From contig DDSH01000030.1 in NCBI GenBank assembly GCA_002343775.1, forward strand, positions 1 to 64,000: DNA of 64,000 nucleotides, in the 5' to 3' direction. Shown in pieces: positions 1 through 8,186 of this stretch; the first letter of the stretch is position 1, and the number at the start of each line of letters is the position of its first letter. This DNA comes from Anaerolineales bacterium UBA2395. Its GTDB lineage: Bacteria > Chloroflexota > Anaerolineae > Anaerolineales > Villigracilaceae. The notes under the pieces are model-generated. The model was given only the letters and a program-made list of their open reading frames with translations, was not told where the DNA came from and searched no databases. Made by a program: the position numbers and the translations under genes.

Positions 1-35
1 TGTCGTTACCAAGATCATCGCGTAGGCGGAACATC

Positions 36-344
36 ATGGCTAAACAGAAAATTCGCATCCGCCTCAAGGCTTACGACCATCGCGTGCTCGACCAGTCCGC
101 GAAGCGCATTGTTGAAACCGCCGAGCGTACGGGCGCCCATGTTGTAGGTCCCGTACCCTTGCCAAGCAAGACTGAACGCTATACAATACGGCGCTCGACT
201 TTCATCGACAAGGACTCTCACGAGCACTTTGAAATTCGCACACACAACCGATTGATCGACGTTTTGGACCCCGATTCCAAGACCATCGATATGTTGATGC
301 GTTTGAACCTGCCTGCAGGCGTTGATATCGAGATCAAGATCTAA
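36..344 (+). CDS. rpsJ: 30S ribosomal protein S10
   Basis: S10 of the small-subunit head, also the NusG-binding partner NusE in other bacteria. The 102 aa product has the family length and opens with the typical KIRIRLKAYDHRVLD segment, followed by the SAKRIVETAERTGA helix. It is the first gene of the ribosomal superoperon visible here; an elongation-factor gene usually precedes it but would lie outside the window. An unusual gap of about 200 bp separates it from rplC. Confidence 0.98.
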   Translation: MAKQKIRIRLKAYDHRVLDQSAKRIVETAERTGAHVVGPVPLPSKTERYTIRRSTFIDKDSHEHFEIRTHNRLIDVLDPDSKTIDMLMRLNLPAGVDIEIKI

Positions 345-547
345 TTTGAATAACGCGTAATTCGTGATGCGCTCCCTGCGTACCACGAATTACGAAGCAC
401 GTTAGAGACGGCGCAAGAGCAAATTCGGGCGCGAATACAAACCAGACATTCGCCTCCCATATTTGACTGACTGCGCCGCACGGAGATGATGCGGCTGATG
501 CCCCAGCTGGCAGTCTCGTCAATAACTTCTAAAGGAGAAAATCGAGC
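345..547 (+). other. rpsJ-rplC spacer with long hairpin
   Basis: Spacer of about 200 bp inside an operon whose other spacers are mostly under 35 bp. It holds a perfect 11-bp inverted repeat, CGTAATTCGTG at 356-366 and CACGAATTACG at 384-394, around a 17-nt loop. No T-run follows, so it does not look like an intrinsic terminator. A good Shine-Dalgarno (AAAGGAGA) precedes rplC. The sequence GTAATTCGT recurs in the terminator after rpsI, suggesting a dispersed palindromic element or a shared processing signal. No ORF with a credible ribosome site is seen. Confidence 0.6.
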
Positions 548-1180
548 ATGTTAAAAGGGCTGATTGGACGGAAGATCGGCATGACCCAGATCTTCGATGA
601 ACAAGGCGTTGCCTATGCAGTGACGCTCATCGAAGCTGGGCCATGTTACGTTACCCAGGTTCGCACGAACGATAAGGAAGGGTATTCCGCCGTGCAACTC
701 GGGTTTGACGAAGTGAATCCCAAACGCCTCACCAATGGTCAAATGGGACACCTGAAAGCCAATGAGATTCCCCCCATGCGCTTCTTGCGTGAATTTCGCG
801 CCAAGGACCACGGACTGAACGTCGGCGACAAAGTGACTGTCTCTGACGCTTTTTCCGTTGGTGAGCGTGTGGATGTGGTTGGCATCAGCAAAGGTAAGGG
901 CTTTGCGGGTGGTGTGAAGCGCTATCACTTCCACGGTATGAACGCCACCCACGGTACCTCCGACCGCAATCGTGCGCCTGGTTCGCGCGGCTCCGGCACC
1001 ACGCCGGGTCGTGTGTATAAGGGTTCGCGTGGAGCTGGTCATATGGGCGTGGATCGCGTAACCGCACAGAACATCAAGGTGGTGATGGTGGATGCGGAAC
1101 GCAACCTGATCGCCATCAATGGCGCTGTTCCCGGCGGCAAGGGTAGTCTCGTCATGATCAAGGAGTCGCGCAAGCAATAG
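548..1180 (+). CDS. rplC: 50S ribosomal protein L3
   Basis: Early-assembly 23S rRNA-binding protein near the peptidyl-transferase centre. It is 210 aa, the usual length, with the N-terminal LIGRKIGMTQIFDEQG signature and the central glycine/arginine-rich extension (HGMNATHGTSDRNRAPGSRG) that reaches into the ribosome core. The ATG is preceded by AAAGGAGA. It is followed by rplD after 29 nt, the usual S10-operon order. Confidence 0.98.
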   Translation: MLKGLIGRKIGMTQIFDEQGVAYAVTLIEAGPCYVTQVRTNDKEGYSAVQLGFDEVNPKRLTNGQMGHLKANEIPPMRFLREFRAKDHGLNVGDKVTVSDAFSVGERVDVVGISKGKGFAGGVKRYHFHGMNATHGTSDRNRAPGSRGSGTTPGRVYKGSRGAGHMGVDRVTAQNIKVVMVDAERNLIAINGAVPGGKGSLVMIKESRKQ

Positions 1181-1209
1181 GCGCGCAGGAAACGGGAGCC
1201 AGATTAACC

Positions 1210-1839
1210 ATGAAAGTAGATGTTCTTGATTTGAAGGGCAACAAAATTCGCGAGGTGGAATTGCCTGCGAACCTGTTTGAAGCCCCTGTGAATGTTGATT
1301 TGATGCACCAGGCGTATGTGCGTCAGATGGCAAACGCCCGCCTTGGCACGCATGACACAAAAGTCCGTTCTGAGGTGAGAGGCGGCGGCAAGAAGCCGTG
1401 GAAACAGAAGGGGACCGGTCGCGCCCGCCAGGGGTCACGGCGTGCTGCGCAGTGGGTTGGTGGTGGTCGTATTCATACCCCTCACCCCCGCAGTTATGAG
1501 CAGCGCATGCCCAAAAAGATGCGTCAGGCGGCTTTGCGCTCCGCGTTGTCTGTAAAGGCAGCCGAGGCGTCCATTGTCGTGGTGGATGAACTCAACCTGG
1601 CGGAACCCAAAACCCGTCTGATGGCGGATGCGCTGGGCAAGCTGGTTGGTGGTTCCACCGCGTTGGTGCTAATGCCGGTCAAAGATCAGAATTACGACAC
1701 CGTGATGCGCAGCGCCAGCAATATCGGCAACGCCAAAGTTTTGCTCGCCAGCTACCTTAACGTGCGCGATGTCCTCAATTTCGAAAAAGTTGTCTTGCCT
1801 GTCAAGACAATCGATGCGCTGGTTGCGCATTTTGGATAG
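1210..1839 (+). CDS. rplD: 50S ribosomal protein L4
   Basis: L4 lines the peptide exit tunnel with its long loop. In E. coli it also represses the S10 operon, but no equivalent site can be identified here. It is 209 aa, with the basic tunnel loop RGGGKKPWKQKGTGRARQGS at about residues 57-76 and the MPKKMRQAALRSALS segment after it. It lies between rplC and rplW with short spacers. Confidence 0.98.
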   Translation: MKVDVLDLKGNKIREVELPANLFEAPVNVDLMHQAYVRQMANARLGTHDTKVRSEVRGGGKKPWKQKGTGRARQGSRRAAQWVGGGRIHTPHPRSYEQRMPKKMRQAALRSALSVKAAEASIVVVDELNLAEPKTRLMADALGKLVGGSTALVLMPVKDQNYDTVMRSASNIGNAKVLLASYLNVRDVLNFEKVVLPVKTIDALVAHFG

Positions 1840-1848
1840 GAGCGAGAC

Positions 1849-2154
1849 ATGAAGAACCTATATGATGTCCTCGTCCGCCCGCTTGTGACCGAAAAGTCCA
1901 GCTTCCAGTCCGGCAAATTGAGCCAGTATGTTTTTGTCGTAAACAAAGAAGCCACCCGGACTGCGGTAAAAGACGCCATCGAAACCCTGTTCGAAGTCAC
2001 AGTGGCGCGGGTGAACATTCTCAACGCCCCTGGTAAGCGCGGGCGACGCGGACGATCCCGACGTATGGTGATCCGCCGTCCCGCCTACAAGAAAGCGATC
2101 GTTACCCTAGCCGAGGGAAGCAAACCCCTCGAGATCTTTGAAGGGGTGCAGTAA
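1849..2154 (+). CDS. rplW: 50S ribosomal protein L23
   Basis: L23 sits at the tunnel exit and docks signal recognition particle and trigger factor. It is 101 aa, with the typical start NLYDVLVRPLVTEKS and a basic KRGRRGRSRR loop that contacts rRNA. The stop codon overlaps the rplB start by one base (TAATG), which suggests coupled translation. Confidence 0.97.
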   Translation: MKNLYDVLVRPLVTEKSSFQSGKLSQYVFVVNKEATRTAVKDAIETLFEVTVARVNILNAPGKRGRRGRSRRMVIRRPAYKKAIVTLAEGSKPLEIFEGVQ

Positions 2155-2990
2155 TGGCTGTCAAGAAGTACAAACCCGTAACCCCCGGCATGCGCGATAT
2201 GACCGGCTATACCTTCGAGGAAATCACAAAGAGCACTCCCGAGCGTTCCTTGTTGGTGATCAAGAAGAACCGCGGCGGGCGCAATGCCCATGGTCGCGTC
2301 ACTGTCCGCCATCGTGGTGGTGGTGCGCGCCGTTATGTCCGCATGGTTGATTTCAAGCGTGAGAAGCTCGGCATTCCGGCGAAGGTCGCGGCGATCGAAT
2401 ACGATCCGAACCGCACCGCCCGCCTCGCCTTGCTTCATTATGCGGATGGTGAAAAACGCTACATCATTTCGCCGCTAGACCTGAAAGTGGGCGACACGGT
2501 CATGTCCGGTCCCAACGCCGAAATCCGCTCCGGTAACTCCCTCCCGATCAGCAATATTCCGGTCGGTACGATGATCCACAACATTGAGATGAAACCCGGC
2601 AAGGGCGGACAACTCGTCCGTTCGGCGGGAGGCGCGGCTCAATTGCTCGCCAAGGAAGGCGATTTTGCCCAGATCCGCATGCCCTCCGGTGAGGTTCGTC
2701 TCATCTTCCAGGTTTGCTATGCCACCATTGGTCAGGTTGGCAATCTTGACCACGGTAATGTCAAACTCGGCAAGGCGGGTCGCAAGCGCCATTTGGGCAT
2801 CCGCCCGACCGTTCGCGGTACTGCAATGAGCCCGCGTGACCATCCACATGGTGGTGGTGAAGGTCGCCAGCCTGTTGGTCTGCCCGGTCCGAAGAGTCCG
2901 TGGGGCAAGCCCACGCTGGGTAAGAAGACCCGCTTGAACAAGAAAACGGATCAGTACATTGTGCGCCGTCGCAGCAAGACGAGCCGCTAG
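2154..2990 (+). CDS. rplB: 50S ribosomal protein L2
   Basis: L2 is the large core protein needed for subunit joining and peptidyl transfer. It is 278 aa and carries the family signature RGTAMSPRDHPHGGGEGR near residues 219-236, including the conserved histidine, then a basic tail. E. coli has AMNPVDHPHGGGEG at the same place, so the two residues before DHPH differ. It is coupled to rplW by overlapping stop/start codons. Confidence 0.98.
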   Translation: MAVKKYKPVTPGMRDMTGYTFEEITKSTPERSLLVIKKNRGGRNAHGRVTVRHRGGGARRYVRMVDFKREKLGIPAKVAAIEYDPNRTARLALLHYADGEKRYIISPLDLKVGDTVMSGPNAEIRSGNSLPISNIPVGTMIHNIEMKPGKGGQLVRSAGGAAQLLAKEGDFAQIRMPSGEVRLIFQVCYATIGQVGNLDHGNVKLGKAGRKRHLGIRPTVRGTAMSPRDHPHGGGEGRQPVGLPGPKSPWGKPTLGKKTRLNKKTDQYIVRRRSKTSR

Positions 2991-3008
2991 TAGATGAGGT
3001 AAGAGACT

Positions 3009-3281
3009 ATGTCACGATCATTGAAAAAAGGACCATTCATTGAGCCGAAGCTGCTCAAGCGCATCGAGTCCATGAACCAGAAAAAAGAAAAGAAAGTGAT
3101 CCGCACCTGGAGCCGCGCCTCTGTGATTTTCCCTCAGATGGTGGGGCACACGATTGCGGTTCATGATGGACGCCGCCATGTACCGATCTACATTACCGAA
3201 AACATGGTTGGACACCGACTGGGCGAATTTGCCCCGACCCGCACATTCCGTGGTCACCAGGTCGGCGAGAAAGCCGCGTAG
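3009..3281 (+). CDS. rpsS: 30S ribosomal protein S19
   Basis: Head protein that forms a complex with S13 and contacts the A-site finger. It is 90 aa, beginning SRSLKKGPFIEPKLLKRIE and containing the HDGRRHVPIYITENMVGHRLGEFAPTR region typical of the family. Standard position between rplB and rplV. Confidence 0.98.
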   Translation: MSRSLKKGPFIEPKLLKRIESMNQKKEKKVIRTWSRASVIFPQMVGHTIAVHDGRRHVPIYITENMVGHRLGEFAPTRTFRGHQVGEKAA

Positions 3282-3292
3282 GAGATTGAGCG

Positions 3293-3634
3293 ATGCAGGA
3301 AATTAATGCAAAAGTTCGTTTTCTTCCTCAATCTGCGCAGAAGGTTCGCGCCGTGATTGACCTGGTACGCGGTAAACAGGCGGACGAAGCGCTGGAAATC
3401 CTTCTCTTCGTCAACAAGCGCGCTGCGCTGCCTGTCCGCAAGCTGGTTGCCTCTGCCGTGGCAAATGCCGAGGAAAACTTCGGCGTCAGCCGCGAAGACC
3501 TGTACGTTGCCAAGATCACAGCAGACGAAGCACCGACACGCAAGTGGAGACGCTTTGGAGCCCGTGGTCGTTTCAAGCCGATATTGCGCCGCAGCTCACA
3601 CGTCACGGTTGTGTTGCGCGAGCGCGGAGCATAA
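3293..3634 (+). CDS. rplV: 50S ribosomal protein L22
   Basis: L22 has a long beta-hairpin in the exit tunnel, a site of macrolide-resistance changes in other species. It is 113 aa, with SAQKVRAVIDLVRGKQADEAL at the N-terminal half and the tunnel hairpin RKWRRFGARGRFKPILRRSSH near the end. A GTG/ATG choice is not an issue: ATG 3293 follows GAGATTGAGCG. Confidence 0.97.
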   Translation: MQEINAKVRFLPQSAQKVRAVIDLVRGKQADEALEILLFVNKRAALPVRKLVASAVANAEENFGVSREDLYVAKITADEAPTRKWRRFGARGRFKPILRRSSHVTVVLRERGA

Positions 3635-3644
3635 GGAGAAATTT

Positions 3645-4394
3645 ATGGGTCGTAAAGTACATCCCATTGGTTTTCGTCTGGGAATTAACCAGCCCTGGGG
3701 CAGCCGTTGGTTCGCCGAAGGAAGCACCTATCGCCAGCAATTGCATCAGGATTTTGCCATTCGCAACCTGCTGCAAGGCAATCTTTCGAAGGGCGGCGCT
3801 GCTGCCAACGAGAAAGTACGCGTACTCCGCAAGGAACTTCCTGATGCAGTCAAAGACGGCAAGGCGGGGATCTCCCGTGTTGATGTGGAACGCACACCCG
3901 GCAAGATCCGCATTGCCATCCATACTGCCAAGCCCGGTATTTTGATCGGCCGCAAGGGCGAAGGCGTGAAGAAGATCCGCGCTGCGCTGGAGACGTTGGT
4001 CGGTAAAAAGATCGAATTGGATATCAAGGAAATTTCCTCTCCCGATACCGACGCGATGCTGGTGGCTGCCAATGTGGCGGATCAGCTGGAGCGCCGTATC
4101 GCGTATCGCCGTGCCATGAAGCGCGCCATTCAGCAAGCCATGAAGCAGGGTGCTGAGGGCATCAAGATCATGGTGGGTGGTCGTTTGGGCGGAGCGGAAA
4201 TGTCCCGCGATGTCTGGCTGCGCGAAGGACGTGTGCCGCTTCAGACCTTACGCGCCAACCTGGATTTCGCCACTGATGAAGCTCTGACCACTTACGGTCA
4301 GATCGGTGTCAAGGTTTGGATCTATAAAGGTGAAGCCACGCCGGAAGTTGAAGAAAAAGCAGAAGCGACGGAAGGCGTGTACGTCAGCGAGTAG
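3645..4394 (+). CDS. rpsC: 30S ribosomal protein S3
   Basis: S3 lines the mRNA entry channel. The true start is the ATG at 3645 (MGRKVHPIGFRLGIN), 11 nt after the rplV stop and behind AAGGAGAA. A longer in-frame reading back to 3357 only covers rplV in another frame. The 249 aa product has a KH domain with the GRKGEG (GxxG) loop and the C-terminal GRLGGAEMSRDVWLREGRVPLQT segment. An acidic tail follows. Confidence 0.98.
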   Translation: MGRKVHPIGFRLGINQPWGSRWFAEGSTYRQQLHQDFAIRNLLQGNLSKGGAAANEKVRVLRKELPDAVKDGKAGISRVDVERTPGKIRIAIHTAKPGILIGRKGEGVKKIRAALETLVGKKIELDIKEISSPDTDAMLVAANVADQLERRIAYRRAMKRAIQQAMKQGAEGIKIMVGGRLGGAEMSRDVWLREGRVPLQTLRANLDFATDEALTTYGQIGVKVWIYKGEATPEVEEKAEATEGVYVSE

Positions 4395-4425
4395 TCGCGA
4401 CGTCGCTTGAGATGAGGTATTTGAT

Positions 4426-4845
4426 ATGTTGATGCCGAAACGTGTAAAGTGGCGCAAGCAGATGCGTGGTCGCATGAGAGGCAAGGCTCTTCGCGGAGCG
4501 GAAGTCTCCTTTGGCGAATTTGGTCTGCAGGCGCTTGAACCGGGCTGGATCACAGCCCGCCAGATCGAGGCTGCCCGCCGTTCGATCGTTCGTGAAATGA
4601 AACGCCGCGGCAAGGTTTGGATTCGTATTTTCCCAGCCAAGCCGTTTACGCACAAACCACCCGAGACCCGTATGGGTTCCGGTAAGGGGAATGTGGAGTA
4701 TTACGTGGCTGTGGTCAAGCCGGGACGAATTATGTTCGAAGTCGGCGGTTTGTCTGCGGAAGTGGCGATTGCCGCGTTGAAGAGCGCCCAGTATAAGTTC
4801 TCCATCAAAACCAAGGTTGTGGCACGTCACCAAGGAGGAGAATAA
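4426..4845 (+). CDS. rplP: 50S ribosomal protein L16
   Basis: L16 sits by the A-site tRNA elbow. It is 139 aa, opening MLMPKRVKWRKQMRGRMRGKA, with the family's ITARQIEAARRSIVREMKRRGKVWIRIFP core. The arginine modified in some bacteria (in RMGSGKG) is present. It is followed two nucleotides later by rpmC. Confidence 0.98.
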   Translation: MLMPKRVKWRKQMRGRMRGKALRGAEVSFGEFGLQALEPGWITARQIEAARRSIVREMKRRGKVWIRIFPAKPFTHKPPETRMGSGKGNVEYYVAVVKPGRIMFEVGGLSAEVAIAALKSAQYKFSIKTKVVARHQGGE

Positions 4846-4847
4846 CT

Positions 4848-5066
4848 ATGAAGGCAATGAAAGCCGCTGAGATTCGCAAACTGGCGCCGGAAGAGATCCG
4901 CACCAAGATTGCGGATGCCCGCGATGAGTTGATGAAGTTGCGCTTCCAGCAGGTCTCTGGTCAGCTGACTGACACCAGCCGCCTGCACATCCTGCGCAAG
5001 GATATCGCTCGCATGGAGACAATTCTGCGCGAAATCGAACGCGCCGTTGTGGAAGGTGCAAAATGA
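4848..5066 (+). CDS. rpmC: 50S ribosomal protein L29
   Basis: Small two-helix protein near the tunnel exit. The 72 aa product shows AAEIRKLAPEEIRTKIADARDELMKLRFQ and the second helix ending in ARMETILREIE, as in the family. The start ATG lies behind AAGGAGGAG. Its stop overlaps the rpsQ ATG (ATGA), so the two are probably coupled. Confidence 0.96.
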   Translation: MKAMKAAEIRKLAPEEIRTKIADARDELMKLRFQQVSGQLTDTSRLHILRKDIARMETILREIERAVVEGAK

Positions 5067-5335
5067 ACAATCGTCGTCGCATCACTGGCGTAGTGACCAG
5101 TAATAAAATGACCAAAACGGTTGTGGTGGAGATCACCCGCAAGTTCCGTCACCCCCTTTACAAAAAGGTGGTGTACTCGAGCATGCGCGTGAAGGCTCAC
5201 GATGAGATCGGCTGCCAGATTGGCGATGAAGTCCGCATCGTGGAAACCCGCCCGATGTCCCGTGATAAGCGTTGGGCTGTCGAGACCGTCATCAAGCGTG
5301 AGACACGTACCGCCGATCAGGGCGTGGGAGAATAA
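5063..5335 (+). CDS. rpsQ: 30S ribosomal protein S17
   Basis: Primary 16S-binding OB-fold protein. It is 90 aa, with NRRRITGVVTSNKMTKTVVVEI and the loop RKFRHPLYKKVVYSSMRVKAHDE of the family. It starts on the ATG overlapping the rpmC stop by four bases. Confidence 0.97.
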   Translation: MNNRRRITGVVTSNKMTKTVVVEITRKFRHPLYKKVVYSSMRVKAHDEIGCQIGDEVRIVETRPMSRDKRWAVETVIKRETRTADQGVGE

Positions 5336-5338
5336 GCC

Positions 5339-5710
5339 ATGATCCAGCATGAATCACGATTGAAAGTTGCCGATAACACCGGCGCTCGCGAACTGCTCGT
5401 CATCCATGTGTTGGGTGGTTCAAGGCGCAGGTACGGCGGGATTGGCGATGTTGTGGTGGCGACCGTCAAAGCTGCCGCACCGCAGGGTTCCGTCAAGAAA
5501 AGTGAAATTGTGAAAGCCGTCATTGTGCGCTGCACGAAGGAATGGCGCCGCGAGGATGGCTCGTATATCCGGTTTGATGACAACGCCGCGGTCATTCTCG
5601 ACGCGGACGGCGAAAACCCGAAGGGCACCCGCATCTTTGGTCCTGTGGCGCGTGAACTGCGCGATATGGGATACATGAAGATTGTGTCGCTTGCCCCGGA
5701 AGTGCTGTAG
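5339..5710 (+). CDS. rplN: 50S ribosomal protein L14
   Basis: Conserved beta-barrel protein at the subunit interface, first gene of the classical spc group. It is 123 aa, starting MIQHESRLKVADNTGARELL, with GSVKKSEIVKAVIVRC in the middle and GTRIFGPVARELRD near the end. It starts 3 nt after rpsQ, so the S10 and spc groups are continuous here with no promoter space between them. Confidence 0.98.
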   Translation: MIQHESRLKVADNTGARELLVIHVLGGSRRRYGGIGDVVVATVKAAAPQGSVKKSEIVKAVIVRCTKEWRREDGSYIRFDDNAAVILDADGENPKGTRIFGPVARELRDMGYMKIVSLAPEVL

Positions 5711-5719
5711 GAGCTAGGA

Positions 5720-6052
5720 ATGAAAGTCAAGATTCGAAAAGGTGATACAGTCGAAGTCATCAGCGGACGCCTCGAAGATAAAGGCAAGCGCGGCGAGGTG
5801 ATCAACGTAATTCTCGAGGATCGCCGCGTAGTGGTCCAGGGTGTGAACATTCGCACCAAGCACCAGAAGCAGGTTCAAACCCGCGCCGGACGCAACATGA
5901 ACCCTGGTCGCGTTCAGTTCGAAGGTCCGATCGATATTTCAAATGTGATGCTTGTCTGCCCGAAGTGCAATGAAGCCACCCGCGTGGGCGTTCAACGGGA
6001 CGATGAAGGCGCTCATCGCGTTTGCAAGAATTGTGAGGCCACGATTGACTAA
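5720..6052 (+). CDS. rplX: 50S ribosomal protein L24
   Basis: Assembly-initiator protein with an N-terminal KOW motif (MKVKIRKGDTVEVISGRLEDKGKRGEV). The 110 aa product ends with a CPKC...CKNC pair (about residues 78-81 and 102-105), a zinc-ribbon-like extension also known in other bacterial L24 proteins and absent in E. coli. Confidence 0.97.
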   Translation: MKVKIRKGDTVEVISGRLEDKGKRGEVINVILEDRRVVVQGVNIRTKHQKQVQTRAGRNMNPGRVQFEGPIDISNVMLVCPKCNEATRVGVQRDDEGAHRVCKNCEATID

Positions 6053-6055
6053 TCC

Positions 6056-6622
6056 GTGGAGCAGATGAAGATGAATAGATTGCAGGAACTCTATAAGAAA
6101 GAAATAACACCGGCATTGCTCAAGTCATTCGGTTTCACGAACGTGATGCAGGTGCCGCGTGTCGAGAAGATCGTCGTCAACATTGGGCTTGGCGAGGCGC
6201 TGGATAACCCCAAGGCGCTTGAAGCCGCGGTCTCCGACCTGATGATCATTACCGGGCAGAAACCCGTGCAGACCAAAGCACGCAAGAGCATTGCGAACTT
6301 TAAACTGCGCGAAGGACGCCTGATCGGTACCAAGGTGACCCTGCGCGGTCCCCGCATGTGGGCTTTTCTCGACCGTCTGGTGAATATAGCGTTGCCGCGC
6401 GTACGCGACTTCCGCGGTATCTCCGCCAATGCCTTCGACGGGCGCGGAAACTACACCCTTGGTCTCAAGGACCAGCTGGTCTTTCCCGAGATCGAGTACG
6501 ACAAGATCGACAAATTGCGCGGCATGGAAGTCACCATCGTGACCTCCGCCAAAAATGATGACGAAGCCCGCGCTTTATTGAAAATGCTCGGAATGCCGTT
6601 CAGTGGCAAAAAGGAAGCTTAG
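6056..6622 (+). CDS. rplE: 50S ribosomal protein L5
   Basis: Binds 5S rRNA and contacts P-site tRNA. The core is typical: KIVVNIGLGEAL, a GQKPVQTKARKSIANFKLREG stretch and the C-terminal IVTSAKNDDEARALLKMLGMPF. The start is uncertain: GTG 6056, ATG 6065 and ATG 6071 are in frame. GGAG at 6058-6061 sits 9 nt before ATG 6071 and the family usually begins near MNRLQELY, so 6071 (183 aa) is the likelier start. Confidence 0.95.
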   Translation: MEQMKMNRLQELYKKEITPALLKSFGFTNVMQVPRVEKIVVNIGLGEALDNPKALEAAVSDLMIITGQKPVQTKARKSIANFKLREGRLIGTKVTLRGPRMWAFLDRLVNIALPRVRDFRGISANAFDGRGNYTLGLKDQLVFPEIEYDKIDKLRGMEVTIVTSAKNDDEARALLKMLGMPFSGKKEA

Positions 6623-6624
6623 TT

Positions 6625-6807
6625 ATGGCAAAGAAATGTATGCAGTATCGTGAATTGCGCCGCCGCCACACCGTGCAGGTGCGCAACCGCTGTCAGCGCT
6701 GCGGACGCCCGCGTGGATATATCCGTCGCTTCGGCTTGTGCCGTATTTGCTTCCGTGAACTGGCGTTGAAGGGCAATATCCCCGGCGTTGTGAAGTCGTC
6801 CTGGTAG
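6625..6807 (+). CDS. rpsZ: 30S ribosomal protein S14, zinc-binding type Z
   Basis: Short 60 aa form of S14 with two CxxC pairs (CQRC and CRIC) that bind one zinc, in place of the about 100 aa zinc-free form found in E. coli. Ends GNIPGVVKSSW as is usual. This zinc-dependent variant is the one many bacteria swap out on zinc starvation; no second copy is in the window. Confidence 0.97.
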   Translation: MAKKCMQYRELRRRHTVQVRNRCQRCGRPRGYIRRFGLCRICFRELALKGNIPGVVKSSW

Positions 6808-6824
6808 CCGGATGGAGGTATAAC

Positions 6825-7238
6825 ATGACATTCAACGACCCAATTGCTGATATGTTGACCCGCATCCGCAACGCCATTATGGCGGGGCATGCCCAGGTTG
6901 CAATGCCCAATTCGAAGATTAAACTGGAGATCGCCAAGATCCTCAAAGATGAAGGCTTTCTCGAAACGTTCGAAGTTGTGGATGGTGAAGGTGAAGGACA
7001 AAAAGTCCTGCGCCTGAAGATTAAATACGTTGGCGAACGCCGCCAGCGCCGCGCGGTTCTCTCGGGACTTGAGCGTGTCAGCTCTCCCGGACGCCGCATC
7101 TATACCAAAAAGACTGACATCCCTTGGGTGCTTTCGGGAATCGGCGTCGCCATTCTCTCAACCCCCAAGGGAGTGATGACCGGCGCACGCGCCCGCCAAT
7201 TGGGCGTGGGCGGCGAGATCATCTGTAAGGTTTGGTAG
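6825..7238 (+). CDS. rpsH: 30S ribosomal protein S8
   Basis: Primary 16S rRNA binder and, in E. coli, translational repressor of the spc operon. It is 137 aa, with FNDPIADMLTRIRNAIMAGH at the start and the family signature STPKGVMTGARARQLGVGGE at the C-terminus. A GGAGG-type ribosome site precedes the ATG. Confidence 0.98.
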   Translation: MTFNDPIADMLTRIRNAIMAGHAQVAMPNSKIKLEIAKILKDEGFLETFEVVDGEGEGQKVLRLKIKYVGERRQRRAVLSGLERVSSPGRRIYTKKTDIPWVLSGIGVAILSTPKGVMTGARARQLGVGGEIICKVW

Positions 7239-7248
7239 GAGGTTTATT

Positions 7249-7797
7249 GTGTCTCGTATTGGACGTTTGCCTGTAGATATTCCCAGTGGCGTGCAGGTGG
7301 AGCTGACCGGCTCCAAGGTTCGCGTAAAGGGACCCAAGGGCGAGCTTCAGCGTGAGTTTTCCAGATTGATCGGAATTGCCATGGAAAACAACCAGCTCAA
7401 GATCACCCGCAACTCGGACAACCCCGAAGAACGCGCCCTGCACGGCACCACTCGCGCCGTACTCGCAAACATGATTCACGGCGTGAGCCAGGGATTTGAA
7501 GTGATCCTCGAAGTGGAAGGTGTGGGTTACCGCGCCGAAATGGAAGGCAGCAAACTCGCCCTGTTCGTTGGGTATTCCCACCCGATCAAGATTGAACCGC
7601 CAACCGGCGTCTCATTCGAAACGGATGCGAAAACCCGCCAGATCAAGGTGAAAGGTTTCGATAAGGAATTGGTGGGGCAGGTGGCAGCCAACATCCGCAA
7701 GGTGCGCCCGCCCGAGCCGTATCATGGCAAGGGGCTGCGCTACCTTGGTGAGCGCGTCCGCCGCAAAGCCGGTAAAGCCGGGAAAGGAGCCAAGTAA
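7249..7797 (+). CDS. rplF: 50S ribosomal protein L6
   Basis: L6 lies near the sarcin-ricin loop. It starts with GTG behind AGGAGG (SRIGRLPVDIPSGVQVELTG). The 182 aa product has the duplicated L6 fold and the C-terminal motif RPPEPYHGKGLRYLGE followed by a basic tail. Confidence 0.98.
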   Translation: MSRIGRLPVDIPSGVQVELTGSKVRVKGPKGELQREFSRLIGIAMENNQLKITRNSDNPEERALHGTTRAVLANMIHGVSQGFEVILEVEGVGYRAEMEGSKLALFVGYSHPIKIEPPTGVSFETDAKTRQIKVKGFDKELVGQVAANIRKVRPPEPYHGKGLRYLGERVRRKAGKAGKGAK

Positions 7798-7800
7798 ACC

Positions 7801-8166
7801 ATGGCTAAGAAGAATCGTTCCATTGCTCGTGAACGCCGCCATGGGCGTGTTCGCAAGAACCTTGCTGGCTCGCCCAGCCGCCCTCGCTTGAATGTTTTCA
7901 AGAGTCTCGTTGGCATTTATGCCCAGATCATCGACGATACCCAGGGCAATACCCTCGTCTCCGCTTCCACGGTGGATAAGGACTTGCGCGAACAGATGAA
8001 AGGCATGAAGAAGACGGAACAGGCGAAGGCTGTTGGAAAAGCCATTGCGGAGCGTGCGAAGTCCAAGGGCATTTCCTCGGTCGTATTCGACCGCGGTGGT
8101 TTCCGATACATTGGTCGTGTGAAGGCGTTGGCTGACGGTGCGCGCGAAGGCGGCCTGCAATTCTAG
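7801..8166 (+). CDS. rplR: 50S ribosomal protein L18
   Basis: 5S rRNA-binding protein of the central protuberance. It is 121 aa, with the basic start KKNRSIARERRHGRVRKNLAGSPSRPRLNVFKS and the closing FDRGGFRYIGRVKALADGAREGGL of the family. It starts 3 nt after rplF. Confidence 0.97.
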   Translation: MAKKNRSIARERRHGRVRKNLAGSPSRPRLNVFKSLVGIYAQIIDDTQGNTLVSASTVDKDLREQMKGMKKTEQAKAVGKAIAERAKSKGISSVVFDRGGFRYIGRVKALADGAREGGLQF

Positions 8167-8186
8167 GTCCCTGACTGGAGAAAGAT

